Shown here piece by piece: positions 33,652 to 43,458 of a DNA stretch of 64,000 nt (the first letter of the stretch is position 1; every line of letters starts with the position of its first letter). Source of the stretch: Sediminitomix flava (GTDB lineage: Bacteria > Bacteroidota > Bacteroidia > Cytophagales > Flammeovirgaceae); the NCBI RefSeq assembly GCF_003149185.1, contig NZ_QGDO01000005.1, positions 124,001 through 188,000 on the forward strand, read 5' to 3'. The translations under genes were made by a program, and so were the position numbers. The notes under the pieces are model-generated. The model was not told where the DNA came from. It made no database searches and saw only the letters and a list, made by a program, of their open reading frames with translations.

Positions 33652-34926
33652 ATGGAAGTAGCAGCCGACACCCAATTAGCACAAGTAGAGAACATACTAA
33701 AAGCAAATATAAAGCTCAAAGAAGTGGTTAATAGAACTCCTTTGATGCGAAATATGAACCTCTCTGAAAAGCATGATGCAAATATTTTGTTGAAGCGAGA
33801 AGATCTTCAAGTTGTTCGATCTTATAAAATCAGAGGAGCGTACAACAAAATTTCTTCTTTAACTGAAGACGAAAAACAAAAAGGAATTGTATGCGCTAGT
33901 GCAGGAAACCATGCACAAGGGGTGGCTTATGCATGTAAAACTTTAGGAATTAGAGGTGTGATTTTTATGCCTGCACCTACACCTTCTCAGAAAGTAGAAC
34001 AAGTAAATATGTTTGGGAAGGAGTTTGTAGAAGTTGTGTTGGTTGGAGATACCTTCGATGATTCTTTCAAAGCGGCTAAGAAGTATCAAGAAGAACAAGG
34101 CTCGATCTTTATTCATCCATTCGATGATGATAAAGTAATAGAAGGCCAAGGTACAGTAGGCTTAGAAATCTTAGAAGATACACAAGATCCTATCGATTAC
34201 TTAATTTTACCAATTGGTGGTGGTGGATTAAGTGCTGGTGTAGGTAGCTATTTCAAACAAATATCTCCAAATACAAAAATTATAGGAGTAGAGCCTGCTG
34301 GAGCACCTTCTATGAGAGAGGCGATAGCAAAAGGACAGCCTATTGAATTAGCTAAAATTGATAAGTTTGTAGATGGTGCTGCGGTTCAAAAAATAGGTTC
34401 TCGTACTTTCGAAATAGGGCGTCAAGTACTAGATGAAGTTATGCTAGTCCCTGAAGGAAAGATATGTACTACTATCTTAAAGCTTTATAATAAAGATGCT
34501 ATTGTTGTTGAGCCAGCTGGAGCTTTATCTATTGCAGCCTTAGACATAGTGGCTGAAAAATACGATTTAAAAGGAAAGAATGTCGTATGTGTGGTGAGTG
34601 GTAGTAATAATGATATTACCCGTATGGAAGAGATCAAAGAAAGATCACTTCTTTATGAAGGACTCAAGCATTATTTCATCATACGATTCCCACAGAGAGC
34701 TGGTGCTTTAAGAGATTTCTTGAATAATGTATTAGGCCCTAAAGATGATATTGTACACTTTGAGTACAGTAAAAAGATTAATAGGGAGAAAGGACCTGCA
34801 GTGGTGGGTATCGAACTTGAAGATGCTTCAGATTATGAGCAACTTTTAGGACGTATGGATAAAGAAAACATTGTCTATGAGAAGCTAAATGAAAATGCAG
34901 ATTTATTTAACTTCTTAATTTCATAA
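33652..34926 (+). CDS. ilvA: Threonine dehydratase, biosynthetic
   Basis: A 424-residue PLP enzyme that deaminates threonine to 2-oxobutanoate, the first step to isoleucine. Lys59 in VVRSYKIRGAYN is the PLP lysine. The glycine loop is LPIGGGGLSAGVGSYF. A single C-terminal ACT-like regulatory domain (HYFIIRFPQRAGALRDFLNN, FEYSKKINREKGPAVVGIEL) makes it the short biosynthetic type, as in Bacillus subtilis, rather than the two-domain E. coli type. It completes the local ilv set. A strong terminator follows. Confidence 0.95.
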   Translation: MEVAADTQLAQVENILKANIKLKEVVNRTPLMRNMNLSEKHDANILLKREDLQVVRSYKIRGAYNKISSLTEDEKQKGIVCASAGNHAQGVAYACKTLGIRGVIFMPAPTPSQKVEQVNMFGKEFVEVVLVGDTFDDSFKAAKKYQEEQGSIFIHPFDDDKVIEGQGTVGLEILEDTQDPIDYLILPIGGGGLSAGVGSYFKQISPNTKIIGVEPAGAPSMREAIAKGQPIELAKIDKFVDGAAVQKIGSRTFEIGRQVLDEVMLVPEGKICTTILKLYNKDAIVVEPAGALSIAALDIVAEKYDLKGKNVVCVVSGSNNDITRMEEIKERSLLYEGLKHYFIIRFPQRAGALRDFLNNVLGPKDDIVHFEYSKKINREKGPAVVGIELEDASDYEQLLGRMDKENIVYEKLNENADLFNFLIS

Positions 34927-34930
34927 AAAG

Positions 34931-34972
34931 AAACCCCAATCAGTTTTTTCTGATTGGGGTTTTATCTTTTTT
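34931..34972. terminator. Bidirectional terminator between ilvA and the oxygenase gene
   Basis: Twelve-base perfect stem AACCCCAATCAG / CTGATTGGGGTT with a six-T loop, flanked by a T-rich tract to the right and an A-rich tract to the left. It ends ilvA on the plus strand and the convergent oxygenase gene on the minus strand. Confidence 0.9.
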
Positions 34973-34982
34973 AGGGTCAATT

Positions 34983-35939
34983 TTATTTCAAAAGACCTAA
35001 TTCTTTTAATCTTTCCATCAAGTAATTTCCTGCAGTTGTATCATCATAACGTTTTGGGTTAGACTCAGAAATACAGCTTTTCAGACAAGTCAAGTCCATT
35101 TCACTCTTAGGATGTAAGAAGAATGGCGTAGAGTATCTTGATGTATGAAGAAGTTCTTTTCTAGGATTGATTACTCTATGAGTGGTAGAACGTAAGCGAT
35201 TATTTGTCAGACGTTGAAGCATATCTCCAATGTTAATCACAATCTCGTCTGGTTCAGGGTTTACATCTACCCAAGTACCATCTTTTGCTTGCGCTTGTAA
35301 GCCTTCAGCACTTCCACCCATAAGAAGGGTTATTAGATTGATATCTTCGTGTGCAGCAGCTCTGATAGCTCCATCCTCAATTTCATCTGTATTTTCGATT
35401 GGGAAGTAATGCAAGAGTCTCAAAATACTATTACCGTTCTCAATTTTTGAATCGAAATAGCTTTCGTATAAACCAAGATAAAGGGCAATTGCTTTCAGAA
35501 GGTTTCTTCCCGTATCTTCAAAAGTCTTGTAAACCTCTTCTCCGTAAGTTTTGAATTCGGCTACTTCACTAGGCCAAATATTTTCTGGGTAGCCTTCTGT
35601 GTTCTCACCTTGAATGTTCTGACCAATGTGATAGAACTCTTTTAGATCAGGTATTTCAGAACCTTTGGCTGTTTCTTTCTTTTTACCTGTATATCCACGT
35701 TGTCCAGCCAATGACTCAATTTCATATTGATCTTTGATCGTGTCTTCAAGTTCAAAAAACTTTTTAGATGCCTCATAAAGTTTGTCTCTTAGCTCTTTAC
35801 TAACTCCGTGGTTTTTGACTATGACAAACCCAATTTCAGCGAAAGAATCACCAATTTCTTGAACAAATTTTTCCTTTCGTTCAGCATCTCCCGATACAAA
35901 ATCGAGAAAATCTACTTTTGCAATTTCAACAGAAGTCAT
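34983..35939 (-). CDS. 2-oxoglutarate/Fe(II)-dependent oxygenase, isopenicillin-N-synthase-like
   Basis: A 318-residue cytoplasmic non-haem iron oxygenase. The N-terminal DIOX_N part (FVIVKNHGVSKELRDKLYEA, QRGYTGKKKE) is followed by the double-stranded beta-helix core. Iron ligands are His197 and Asp199 (AAHEDINLITLL) and His254 (STTHRVINP). Arg268 with Ser270 (RYSTPFFLHP) binds 2-oxoglutarate. The substrate cannot be read from the sequence. It is convergent with ilvA and shares its terminator. Confidence 0.9.
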   Translation of the reverse strand: MTSVEIAKVDFLDFVSGDAERKEKFVQEIGDSFAEIGFVIVKNHGVSKELRDKLYEASKKFFELEDTIKDQYEIESLAGQRGYTGKKKETAKGSEIPDLKEFYHIGQNIQGENTEGYPENIWPSEVAEFKTYGEEVYKTFEDTGRNLLKAIALYLGLYESYFDSKIENGNSILRLLHYFPIENTDEIEDGAIRAAAHEDINLITLLMGGSAEGLQAQAKDGTWVDVNPEPDEIVINIGDMLQRLTNNRLRSTTHRVINPRKELLHTSRYSTPFFLHPKSEMDLTCLKSCISESNPKRYDDTTAGNYLMERLKELGLLK

Positions 35940-36137
35940 CTTATTAATTATTTAGAATCAATAAAATACTGTGATTGGATTAAAAAAGATACTGCTGATT
36001 TCTAGGTGAGAAAAAATGAATCCCAGCACAGAACCTAGCTAATCGAACAGTGGCGGTGAGCCATAAGTGAGATTTGTAATTATTTGCAAATTTATTGAAA
36101 CTAAGGATTAGGCGCAAAAATATTTTAAGGCTGGGTT

Positions 36138-37079
36138 TTATTTCTCACAAACCCAGATATTTCTAGCAAAAGTAGATTTCCCCTTCTTTTCTACCGTACA
36201 ATGATCAATAATAGAAAGTCCAGCATTTGATATGATTTCTCTAACATTTGTGGTAGAAACAATGACTACTCGATCTGAGAGTTTAGCTGTAGACTCAATA
36301 ATATTTTTGGTAATGAAATCCGTTGAATAGCTATATAAATTGTATGGTAGATCTATAATGGCTGAATCGTAACGATCAGTCATATCCTTTACGTCAGAAC
36401 AATGAACTTTTGCTTTATAATTGTAGTGCTCAAGATTTAGTGTTGTATGATTCCATCTTTTCGGATTAATATCACAGCCTTCTATGTTAAACCCAGAATA
36501 GCAAGCTTCCAACATAATTGTGCCTACACCACAGCAAACATCAAGTAATTTTTGTGATTTATCTCCTTTAGAAACCATACTAACGAGCGATTTCCCAATA
36601 ATCATACAGATAGAGTTACTGAATGAATAGGGTTTGTCATTGTGTTTTACCCAATCAGTCTGACGCTTTTCTAGGGTTCCGAAATACCAAATACCTTTGT
36701 AAGTACAAATGGAATATGTGATACTCGGTGTGAAGAAATTTGGTTCAGCAAAAATACTATAACCTACATCCTTTAATTTCAGTTTTCGTTCTGCAAAGCG
36801 AGTATTGTCACCTGTTAGTTTGAGGTAGTCAACTTTAAAGCCATGATCTGTTAGATTGAGCGCTTTAATATCTTGAATTAAGTCTTCGTAGTTCTCTGTA
36901 GATAAGATAACATCAAAGCGACTCAGAATGAAAGGGCTGATGGCAGGGTCTATCTTCACATCTGAAAAAAGAACTTTATCCTCTTCTTCCTTTTGAAAAA
37001 TTTGTCTTGACTCTAGCTTACATAAAGATGTATGATGGTAATCGTACTTGAAAGAATATATATAACCTTGCCCACTCAT
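36138..37079 (-). CDS. TRM11-like SAM-dependent methyltransferase
   Basis: A 313-residue enzyme. The N-terminal half (residues 1-170) is THUMP-like in appearance but not clearly recognised. The C-terminal Rossmann domain has motif I LLDVCCGVGTIMLEA (178-192), GCDINPKRW (201-209) and the catalytic DLPYN (243-247), an N-methyltransferase motif of the (D/N)PPY type. This arrangement suits tRNA guanosine methyltransferases of the TRM11 group. The exact substrate is inference. It stands alone between two long AT-rich gaps. Confidence 0.78.
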   Translation of the reverse strand: MSGQGYIYSFKYDYHHTSLCKLESRQIFQKEEEDKVLFSDVKIDPAISPFILSRFDVILSTENYEDLIQDIKALNLTDHGFKVDYLKLTGDNTRFAERKLKLKDVGYSIFAEPNFFTPSITYSICTYKGIWYFGTLEKRQTDWVKHNDKPYSFSNSICMIIGKSLVSMVSKGDKSQKLLDVCCGVGTIMLEACYSGFNIEGCDINPKRWNHTTLNLEHYNYKAKVHCSDVKDMTDRYDSAIIDLPYNLYSYSTDFITKNIIESTAKLSDRVVIVSTTNVREIISNAGLSIIDHCTVEKKGKSTFARNIWVCEK

Positions 37080-37253
37080 TGCTTCTGATTGTTCTATCTA
37101 TTTTGAAAGCACAAAAGTAAATAAATGAAAGGAAAATATGTTATTCTTTGAATTGAGAAAATAACGAATAAGTGTTTGTGTTCTCAAGTAAAGAGATTGC
37201 TTGAAATAAGGAAATGTGTAGAAATCGGACTTAAAAAGTAATTTTAATTTAGA

Positions 37254-37622
37254 TTAAAAAACTTTACCTAAAGGGAAAATATCGGCGTAAATGTAAAACC
37301 TGAACACCCTATTATCTTGAAATTTGAAGATATGGCAATAGGGAATCACAATGAGTTTTTCTTCGCCTTTGAAACGGTAAGTACTTTCTCCTCTGATAAT
37401 AAGCGCATCTGGCGTTTCCCATTTTTCAGCAGTTCGATGCGTGATCGAAGAAAATTTTTCAAAGAATCGAAGGAAAGATTCTCCGATTTGGTCTCGCCCA
37501 ATAATAGGCGGGTGATGAGCAAAACTAACAATGGAATCACGAGTCAGAAATTTTTGAAGGTGTAACAAATCTCCTTCGTCTAGAGCTTTATAGAACTGAT
37601 GTATAAAGGGATAACGATTCAT
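37254..37622 (-). CDS. NTF2-fold / SnoaL-like protein
   Basis: A 122-residue small protein with one NTF2-like domain: FIHQFYKALDEGDLLHLQKF, then LTRDSIVSFAHHPPIIGRDQ and IGESFLRFFEKFSSITHRTA, and beta strands ending VFRFYIYADIFPLG. Such proteins are usually small-molecule binding or isomerase-like; no specific function is implied. It is monocistronic, on the minus strand, divergent from the M16 peptidase gene. Confidence 0.7.
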   Translation of the reverse strand: MNRYPFIHQFYKALDEGDLLHLQKFLTRDSIVSFAHHPPIIGRDQIGESFLRFFEKFSSITHRTAEKWETPDALIIRGESTYRFKGEEKLIVIPYCHIFKFQDNRVFRFYIYADIFPLGKVF

Positions 37623-37822
37623 GCTGATGAGATTTGTTTTTAAATTCGTTACACCCTACAGAACTACTGATTATCACTATTTAGTTCCATGTTCAAATTT
37701 TGAGTGAAAAGACTGAGTATTTTAAAATAATGATCAAAAATCCCCTTTATTACTTTATATAATGGAAGTGATATGAAAAAGTATGCAACTTCTTCTTACT
37801 TTTGCAGTTTCTAAAGAAGAAC

Positions 37823-39094
37823 ATGGAGAAGAACGCATTGCGAAATATACAGGATAATCATCAAGTGCATACATTCCCGAATGGGATTAGATTGATTCAT
37901 AAACAAGTGAAAAGTACAAGTATTGCTCACTGTGGAATCATGTTTAATATTGGGAGTCGTGACGAGAAACCTCATCAGCAGGGTATTGCTCACTTTTGGG
38001 AGCACATGGCTTTTAAAGGAACGAAAAAAAGAAAATCATATCATATTTTAAATAGTCTTGATTCTGTTGGTGGCGAGTTAAATGCTTATACCACTAAGGA
38101 AAAGATTTGTTTTTACGCATCGGCTCTGGTTCAGCATTTTCCAAAAATGGCAGATCTAGTATCGGATATCTCTTTTGGTTCTGTTTTTCCTGAAAAAGAA
38201 ATCATCAAAGAGAAAGGTGTAATCTTGGAGGAAATGGCTATGTATCAAGATGATCCTGCGGATGCAATTACCGATGAATTTGATGAATTGGTATTTGGCG
38301 ATCATCCTCTAGGAAAAAATATATTAGGAAATAGAGAGAGTGTTTCTGGTTTTCAGCAAGCTGACTTTTATGAGTTTATCAATGAAAATCTGAATACTCA
38401 TGAAGTAGTTTTTGCTTCGGTGAGTAATTTACCTTTCGAAAAGGTACTTAGAGTAGTTAGTAAGTATCTAGAAGATGTTCCAGAAGCTACTGGTCAGAAG
38501 TCAAGAGAAGATTTTACGGGCTACAAACCTGAAAATAGAATTGTTAAAAAGTCAGGGATAAATCAGGCGCATTGTATTTATGGAACTGAATCTTTACCAA
38601 TATTCCATGACGACAGAGTACCATTTTTCTTGTTGACAAATATTTTGGGCGGTCCTGCTATGAACTCAAGATTGATACTTTCTATCCGAGAAAAGTATGG
38701 CTTGGTTTATGATATTTCTGCGAATTTGATTAATTATCTTGATACTGGAGCTTTTTATGTCAACTTTGCAACCGAAACAAAGTCTGTTAAGCGATGTCTA
38801 GAGTTAGTTGAAAGAGAAATTCAGAAACTTCGTTCTAAGAAATTGGGAACTCGTCAACTTTATATGGCTAAACAACAGCTAATGGGGCAAGTAGCTATGG
38901 GGGAGGAGAGTAATCTTAGTTTGATGCTTGGAATCGCTAAAAGTTATTTGGACCGAGGTTATATGCAGAGTATCGATACACTTTTTGATGAAATTGAGGA
39001 AGTAACTGCTGAGAAGATTCAAGAAATAACAAATACAATATTGGCAAAAGATCGATTTAGTACTTTGATCTATATGCCTGAGGAGGAGAAATAG
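37823..39094 (+). CDS. M16 family zinc metallopeptidase
   Basis: A 423-residue peptidase of the pitrilysin/processing-peptidase family. The inverted zinc motif HFWEH (57-61) gives His57, Glu60 (base) and His61, and Glu137 in VILEEM lies exactly 76 residues after His61, as in active members. The second domain (LTNILGGPAMNSRLILSIRE, KYGLVYDISANL) is the usual non-catalytic M16 half. No signal peptide is visible, so it is likely cytoplasmic. I chose ATG at 37823 over a TTG at 37802, which adds seven poorly matched residues. It precedes mltG by 20 bases and is probably cotranscribed. Confidence 0.9.
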   Translation: MEKNALRNIQDNHQVHTFPNGIRLIHKQVKSTSIAHCGIMFNIGSRDEKPHQQGIAHFWEHMAFKGTKKRKSYHILNSLDSVGGELNAYTTKEKICFYASALVQHFPKMADLVSDISFGSVFPEKEIIKEKGVILEEMAMYQDDPADAITDEFDELVFGDHPLGKNILGNRESVSGFQQADFYEFINENLNTHEVVFASVSNLPFEKVLRVVSKYLEDVPEATGQKSREDFTGYKPENRIVKKSGINQAHCIYGTESLPIFHDDRVPFFLLTNILGGPAMNSRLILSIREKYGLVYDISANLINYLDTGAFYVNFATETKSVKRCLELVEREIQKLRSKKLGTRQLYMAKQQLMGQVAMGEESNLSLMLGIAKSYLDRGYMQSIDTLFDEIEEVTAEKIQEITNTILAKDRFSTLIYMPEEEK

Positions 39095-39114
39095 CCTTAA
39101 ACATAACAAACACT

Positions 39115-40155
39115 ATGGATAAAAGAAGAAAAATACTTTTAGTGGTATTTATAGCATTGGCTGTGATTGCAATTACAGCTTCTACATATACATACCAAAT
39201 TTTTTATTCTTCAAATGTAGATATCAAAGAAGCTAAAACTTACGAATTATTCATTTCTGAAGATGATGATATCAATTCAATTTCAACGACTTTAAATGAA
39301 GAAGGCGGATTGGTTGATTATGTATCTTTCAGATTCGTAAGTAAACTTTTAAAGTATAACGAAAATATCAAGGAAGGTCGTTACTTGGTAAAGAAAGGAA
39401 TGACCAATTTGGAATTGGTCAGAATGCTTAGAGCAGGGAATCAATCGCCTGTAAAAATTACCTTCAACAACTGTCGTACAAAAGAGGATATTGCAGAAAA
39501 GCTAAGTAAGGAATTGTCTTTGTCAAAAGAGGAGTTACTATTTTCTCTAAATGATAGTAGCCTATTGAATGAGCTTGGCTATGATTCCATTTCAATCTTG
39601 TCGGCATTTATTCCGAATACTTATGAAGTATATTGGAATATCTCAGGAGAGGCTTTATTGAAAAGAATGAAGTATGAGCATGACCAATTTTGGAATAAGA
39701 CAAGACTACAAAAAGCAGAAGAAGTAGGTCTTTCTCCGTATGAGGTGTCAGTTTTAGCTTCTATTGTTCAAGCAGAGACGATAAAGAAAGATGAGAAGCC
39801 TAAGGTTGCAGGCTTGTATATCAATAGATTGAAAAGAGGAATGCGTTTACAGTCTGATCCAACAGTCGTATACGCCGTAGGTGACTTTGACATTAGAAGA
39901 GTTTTAACAAAGCACCTTCAAGTAGATTCACCTTATAATACTTATAAGTATAAAGGTTTGCCTCCGGGTCCGATTAACCTTCCTGAAATCTCATCTATTG
40001 ATGCAGTCTTAAATTATGAGAAGCATAGATACATTTTTATGTGTGCAAAAGAAGATTTTTCAGGTTATCATAACTTTGCAATAAACTCAAGTCAACACTC
40101 TGTAAATGCGGCAAAGTATAGAAGAGCATTGAATAGAAAAAGAATCTATCGTTAA
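39115..40155 (+). CDS. mltG: Endolytic transglycosylase MltG (YceG-like)
   Basis: A 346-residue inner-membrane enzyme that cleaves nascent peptidoglycan strands. One N-terminal membrane helix (residues about 7-30) precedes a LysM-like region. The YceG domain contains ASIVQAETIKKDEKPKVAGL with catalytic Glu221 and LKRGMRLQSDPTVVYAV, the family signature, plus YNTYKYKGLPPGPI. It is followed by a terminator. Confidence 0.95.
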   Translation: MDKRRKILLVVFIALAVIAITASTYTYQIFYSSNVDIKEAKTYELFISEDDDINSISTTLNEEGGLVDYVSFRFVSKLLKYNENIKEGRYLVKKGMTNLELVRMLRAGNQSPVKITFNNCRTKEDIAEKLSKELSLSKEELLFSLNDSSLLNELGYDSISILSAFIPNTYEVYWNISGEALLKRMKYEHDQFWNKTRLQKAEEVGLSPYEVSVLASIVQAETIKKDEKPKVAGLYINRLKRGMRLQSDPTVVYAVGDFDIRRVLTKHLQVDSPYNTYKYKGLPPGPINLPEISSIDAVLNYEKHRYIFMCAKEDFSGYHNFAINSSQHSVNAAKYRRALNRKRIYR

Positions 40156-40173
40156 GATGATTCTTTACAGTTT

Positions 40174-40204
40174 TAAAAGGGAGCTTTATAGCTCCCTTTT
40201 TTTG
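40174..40204 (+). terminator. Rho-independent terminator after mltG
   Basis: Perfect stem AAAAGGGAGC / GCTCCCTTTT with a six-base loop and T-run, 20 bases after the mltG stop. Confidence 0.9.
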
Positions 40205-40397
40205 TACAATACCGTAAAAAATGTTCATTTATGGACAAATGAGATTTTATTCGGTGTCGCTTTTTTTAACTAAAATTAAGTGTAAGATGCTGTTATGTAG
40301 GTAGTTGTGCTTGTCTTCGAATAATTACTTGTAGTGAAAAATGAAATGTATTAATTTTTCAATATAAATCAGTGTACAAATTAACTAATACAAGCTT

Positions 40398-42989
40398 ATG
40401 ATGTATACCACGACAATACATATAGGTGGGATCATTTTTCATTTTGAAGAAAAGGCTGCAAAACGTTATAAGGAAAACAAATCTAAAATTGATGAGTATT
40501 TCTTGAATTTTGCCAATGGGCAAGAAGTTTTGTTGGAACTCGATAATAGAGTGGGAGAGATCTTACTGTCTATGCTGTTCGTGGATAAACAGTATCTAAC
40601 TGAGGAAGATGTAATAGAGCTTTTTCAGAAGTTAGGTGATTATAAAGAAATCTTAGGGGATGAGATAGTTGAAGAAGAAGAGGTTTCAGCGAATAACGAT
40701 AGTAAAGTCAATGAATTTTCTTCGTCTTTTGAGAAGGGAAATGGTAGCAAGAAGTTTTATAGAGATACTTCTAGAAAACTATTGGCAGGGGTTGCAGCAG
40801 GCGTTGGGCATTATTTCCAAGTTGATCCAGTCTGGGTCAGAGTTGGTTTTGTTTTGTTCCTTCTAAATGTAGCACCAATTGATTGGCTTTTTAGCGGAAT
40901 TTTTCATCCTACATTATTAGCTGTAAGCGCATACGCTGTAGCTTGGTTTATCTTACCAGAAAATAGTGAGTTAAAATGGAATAAGGATCAGAAGCGATTT
41001 TTCAGACATCCAAATGATCAGATAATAGGAGGGGTAGCAGCAGGTTTAGCTTCTTATTTTTCAATTGACCCCATATTAGTTCGTGTAGCATTTTTTGCGC
41101 TAAGTTTCTATAATGGTGTTGGTATTTTCCTTTACCTCATGATGTTTGTTATTACTCCAGAGGCAAATAGTCTTAATGAGCAAATTCAAATGAAGGGTAA
41201 GAAGGTTAAGTTAGATGCTATCTATGAGCGTTTAAATACACTAATTACCTCTTTAAAATTGGATAGCCTAGATATCAATGAAAAACTCAAAAGTTCTTCT
41301 GTTGTATTACAAAATACATTTTATAGTGTAAAATCTCACTTTCAAAAAACAAGAAAATTTCAATATGTACTAGGTCGTGCTGTGCAGATATTTTTAGGTA
41401 CAATACTTCTATTAACTTCAGTTGCAGTTAGTGTTTCTACAATTTTTATCTGTTTCGTTATCCTTGATTTGATCCCTGTTTCTTTAGTTATTCATCAATT
41501 GCTAGAGTTTGAGGAACTTTTCTTGATGATTACTAATCTTGATATTTCACTTTGGGATACTTTTAGGGATACATTTTCACTTCCAATTGTATTGGCCATT
41601 CTATTTGTATTTTGGTGGCCTGCGTTTATGATAGGAGTTTTAGGTTTAAGGTTACTTATTGGTAGAAATATTTATCGTAAAGTCTTTTGGACTAGCGTAT
41701 TGGTTTCTTGGTCTGCAACTCTTGTCTTCACTGTTGCAATTGGTTTGAATGTTCTCTACTTCTTCAGACAAAATGGTTATTTCAAAGAAGAAGTAAAGTA
41801 TATCAAGACGAATCAAGTTGAATTAGGTTTTAATAGAATTGCTTATAATCCTTTTACAAAGGTTAAGTTTCATATTATCCCTACTCAGAATTCTCAAGTA
41901 GAAGTAGTATATAAATATGGCTCTTTCGGAAGTTCAAGAAGAGAGGCGATTACGAATGCAAAAGAGATTGAATATTCAGAAATCAGTGAGATTAAAAACA
42001 AATTGATTTTTGATAGCCATTTTCAAATTCTTGAAGGAAATCCTTATAGAGGGCAGAGAATGGAGGTTTTTATCTATATGCCTCATAAACAAGAATTTTC
42101 CATTTCTGAAGACTTAGCAATCCAATTGTCAGATGTTTTTCCTTATGAGGAAGTTTCTGGAGGTAAGACATGGGAATTTGATCATTATGGGCACATTCAA
42201 GAAGTGCATAAGTCAAGTTTTGTATTTTCTCATCCAATTATTTCACAAGAAGAGTTAGATGAAATCAAACGTGATGTATCTCGTGCTATAAATATAACTT
42301 CTAAAGACATTTTACAAATTACAGAAGAGGCCATTCGTGAAGCTCGTAGAGCAGAGAAGTTAGAGAAAGTTGCAAAAGAGAAAAGAAGACGTGCTGCTGG
42401 TATAGGTTTGAAAAACTTTAATAGAGTTAATACTTCAATTAATTTGGATTTAGAATTGATTCAGTCAGACGACTATTTAGTGAAAATGTCTGATGACTTG
42501 TTTAAGCACATAGATATCAAAGTTCAAAGAAATACACTTGAGATTAACCCATTACCTACATTCTATTCTCAAGATTCACATGGGAAAAAGATAAGAATTT
42601 TCCTTCCAGCTCTAAAAGAAATTAGAAGTGCAGGCTTTGGCAACGTAGAGGTCAAAGGTTTTTCTGAAGAAGAAATGGATATTGCTATGAAAGGAATGGG
42701 AGATCTTAACTTTAACTCTGAAGTAAGTGATTTAACGTTAATCATGAATGGTAGTGGTTCGGTCACTATGAAAGGAAAGAGTGAAGAGTTTTCATTATCT
42801 CTAACAGGCAATTGTAATTTGGACGGAGAGCGTTTTGAAGTTGAAAATATAAATGCAACAGTACTAGGAAACTGTTCAGTTGCTTTGGATGTAAAGGAAA
42901 ATGCGATTATCTACAAAAGTGATAACGGAAAAATAAAGTTTATCAAAGAACCTGAGAAGATCGTTGAGATAAAAGCTAATGAGCTTTAG
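40398..42989 (+). CDS. PspC-domain membrane protein with C-terminal DUF2807-like head
   Basis: An 863-residue inner-membrane protein. The N-terminus is a short cytoplasmic segment (1-110). Two PspC domains follow (FYRDTSRKLLAGVAAGVGHY near 117, FFRHPNDQIIGGVAAGLASY near 203), each with a membrane helix. Then come further hydrophobic helices (about 325-460) and a long outer region. Near residue 668 LDLELIQSDDYLVKMSDD begins a beta-rich GIN/DUF2807-like region (IRSAGFGNVEVKGFSEEEMD, MNGSGSVTMKG, LTGNCNLDG). PspC belongs to phage-shock envelope stress systems, so a role in envelope-stress sensing is plausible but inferred. No psp gene is nearby. ATG at 40401 is an equally possible start. Confidence 0.8.
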   Translation: MMYTTTIHIGGIIFHFEEKAAKRYKENKSKIDEYFLNFANGQEVLLELDNRVGEILLSMLFVDKQYLTEEDVIELFQKLGDYKEILGDEIVEEEEVSANNDSKVNEFSSSFEKGNGSKKFYRDTSRKLLAGVAAGVGHYFQVDPVWVRVGFVLFLLNVAPIDWLFSGIFHPTLLAVSAYAVAWFILPENSELKWNKDQKRFFRHPNDQIIGGVAAGLASYFSIDPILVRVAFFALSFYNGVGIFLYLMMFVITPEANSLNEQIQMKGKKVKLDAIYERLNTLITSLKLDSLDINEKLKSSSVVLQNTFYSVKSHFQKTRKFQYVLGRAVQIFLGTILLLTSVAVSVSTIFICFVILDLIPVSLVIHQLLEFEELFLMITNLDISLWDTFRDTFSLPIVLAILFVFWWPAFMIGVLGLRLLIGRNIYRKVFWTSVLVSWSATLVFTVAIGLNVLYFFRQNGYFKEEVKYIKTNQVELGFNRIAYNPFTKVKFHIIPTQNSQVEVVYKYGSFGSSRREAITNAKEIEYSEISEIKNKLIFDSHFQILEGNPYRGQRMEVFIYMPHKQEFSISEDLAIQLSDVFPYEEVSGGKTWEFDHYGHIQEVHKSSFVFSHPIISQEELDEIKRDVSRAINITSKDILQITEEAIREARRAEKLEKVAKEKRRRAAGIGLKNFNRVNTSINLDLELIQSDDYLVKMSDDLFKHIDIKVQRNTLEINPLPTFYSQDSHGKKIRIFLPALKEIRSAGFGNVEVKGFSEEEMDIAMKGMGDLNFNSEVSDLTLIMNGSGSVTMKGKSEEFSLSLTGNCNLDGERFEVENINATVLGNCSVALDVKENAIIYKSDNGKIKFIKEPEKIVEIKANEL

Positions 42990-43080
42990 TCTTTTAATTC
43001 ACTTATAAGTAACAATTTAGGAACACTAAATAATTATTACTCTGCTAGCTTTAGATAGTATCAGTTTTACATACCTATCT

Positions 43081-43458
43081 ATGAGCGTCATTAGAGATTT
43101 TATAGTAGAGCATAACCCAAACATCCAAAAAATTGATTGGGAGAATTCTGATGAAATACTTATTTCAGGGGAAATCTGGCAAGTAAAAAATGCCTTTGAA
43201 GTACATGAAATAAGTCAACTCAAGCCTATCGGGTTTATTGATGGAATTATAGTGAAAACAAGGCGACTTTTTGTTTGTATTCACGCCGATTACATTCGAG
43301 ATATTTCACATATAGAAGAAGGTTATTTTCAGTTCGATTTTAGTTCTAACCGAACTGTTATTCTTAATAAAGAAAACAAGCTAGAAGCTGATATCTCTGA
43401 TTACTTAGGTACAGTTGAAGATATTGAATATCTCTGTATTCAGGATAAGATATATTAG
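43081..43458 (+). CDS. Hypothetical protein
   Basis: A 125-residue acidic, soluble protein with alternating strand-like segments (QVKNAFEVHEISQLKPIGFI, DGIIVKTRRLFVCIHADYI, GYFQFDFSSNRTVILNK). I do not recognise a family. Its stop codon overlaps by four bases the stop of the convergent minus-strand gene at 43455-43850. Confidence 0.55.
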   Translation: MSVIRDFIVEHNPNIQKIDWENSDEILISGEIWQVKNAFEVHEISQLKPIGFIDGIIVKTRRLFVCIHADYIRDISHIEEGYFQFDFSSNRTVILNKENKLEADISDYLGTVEDIEYLCIQDKIY

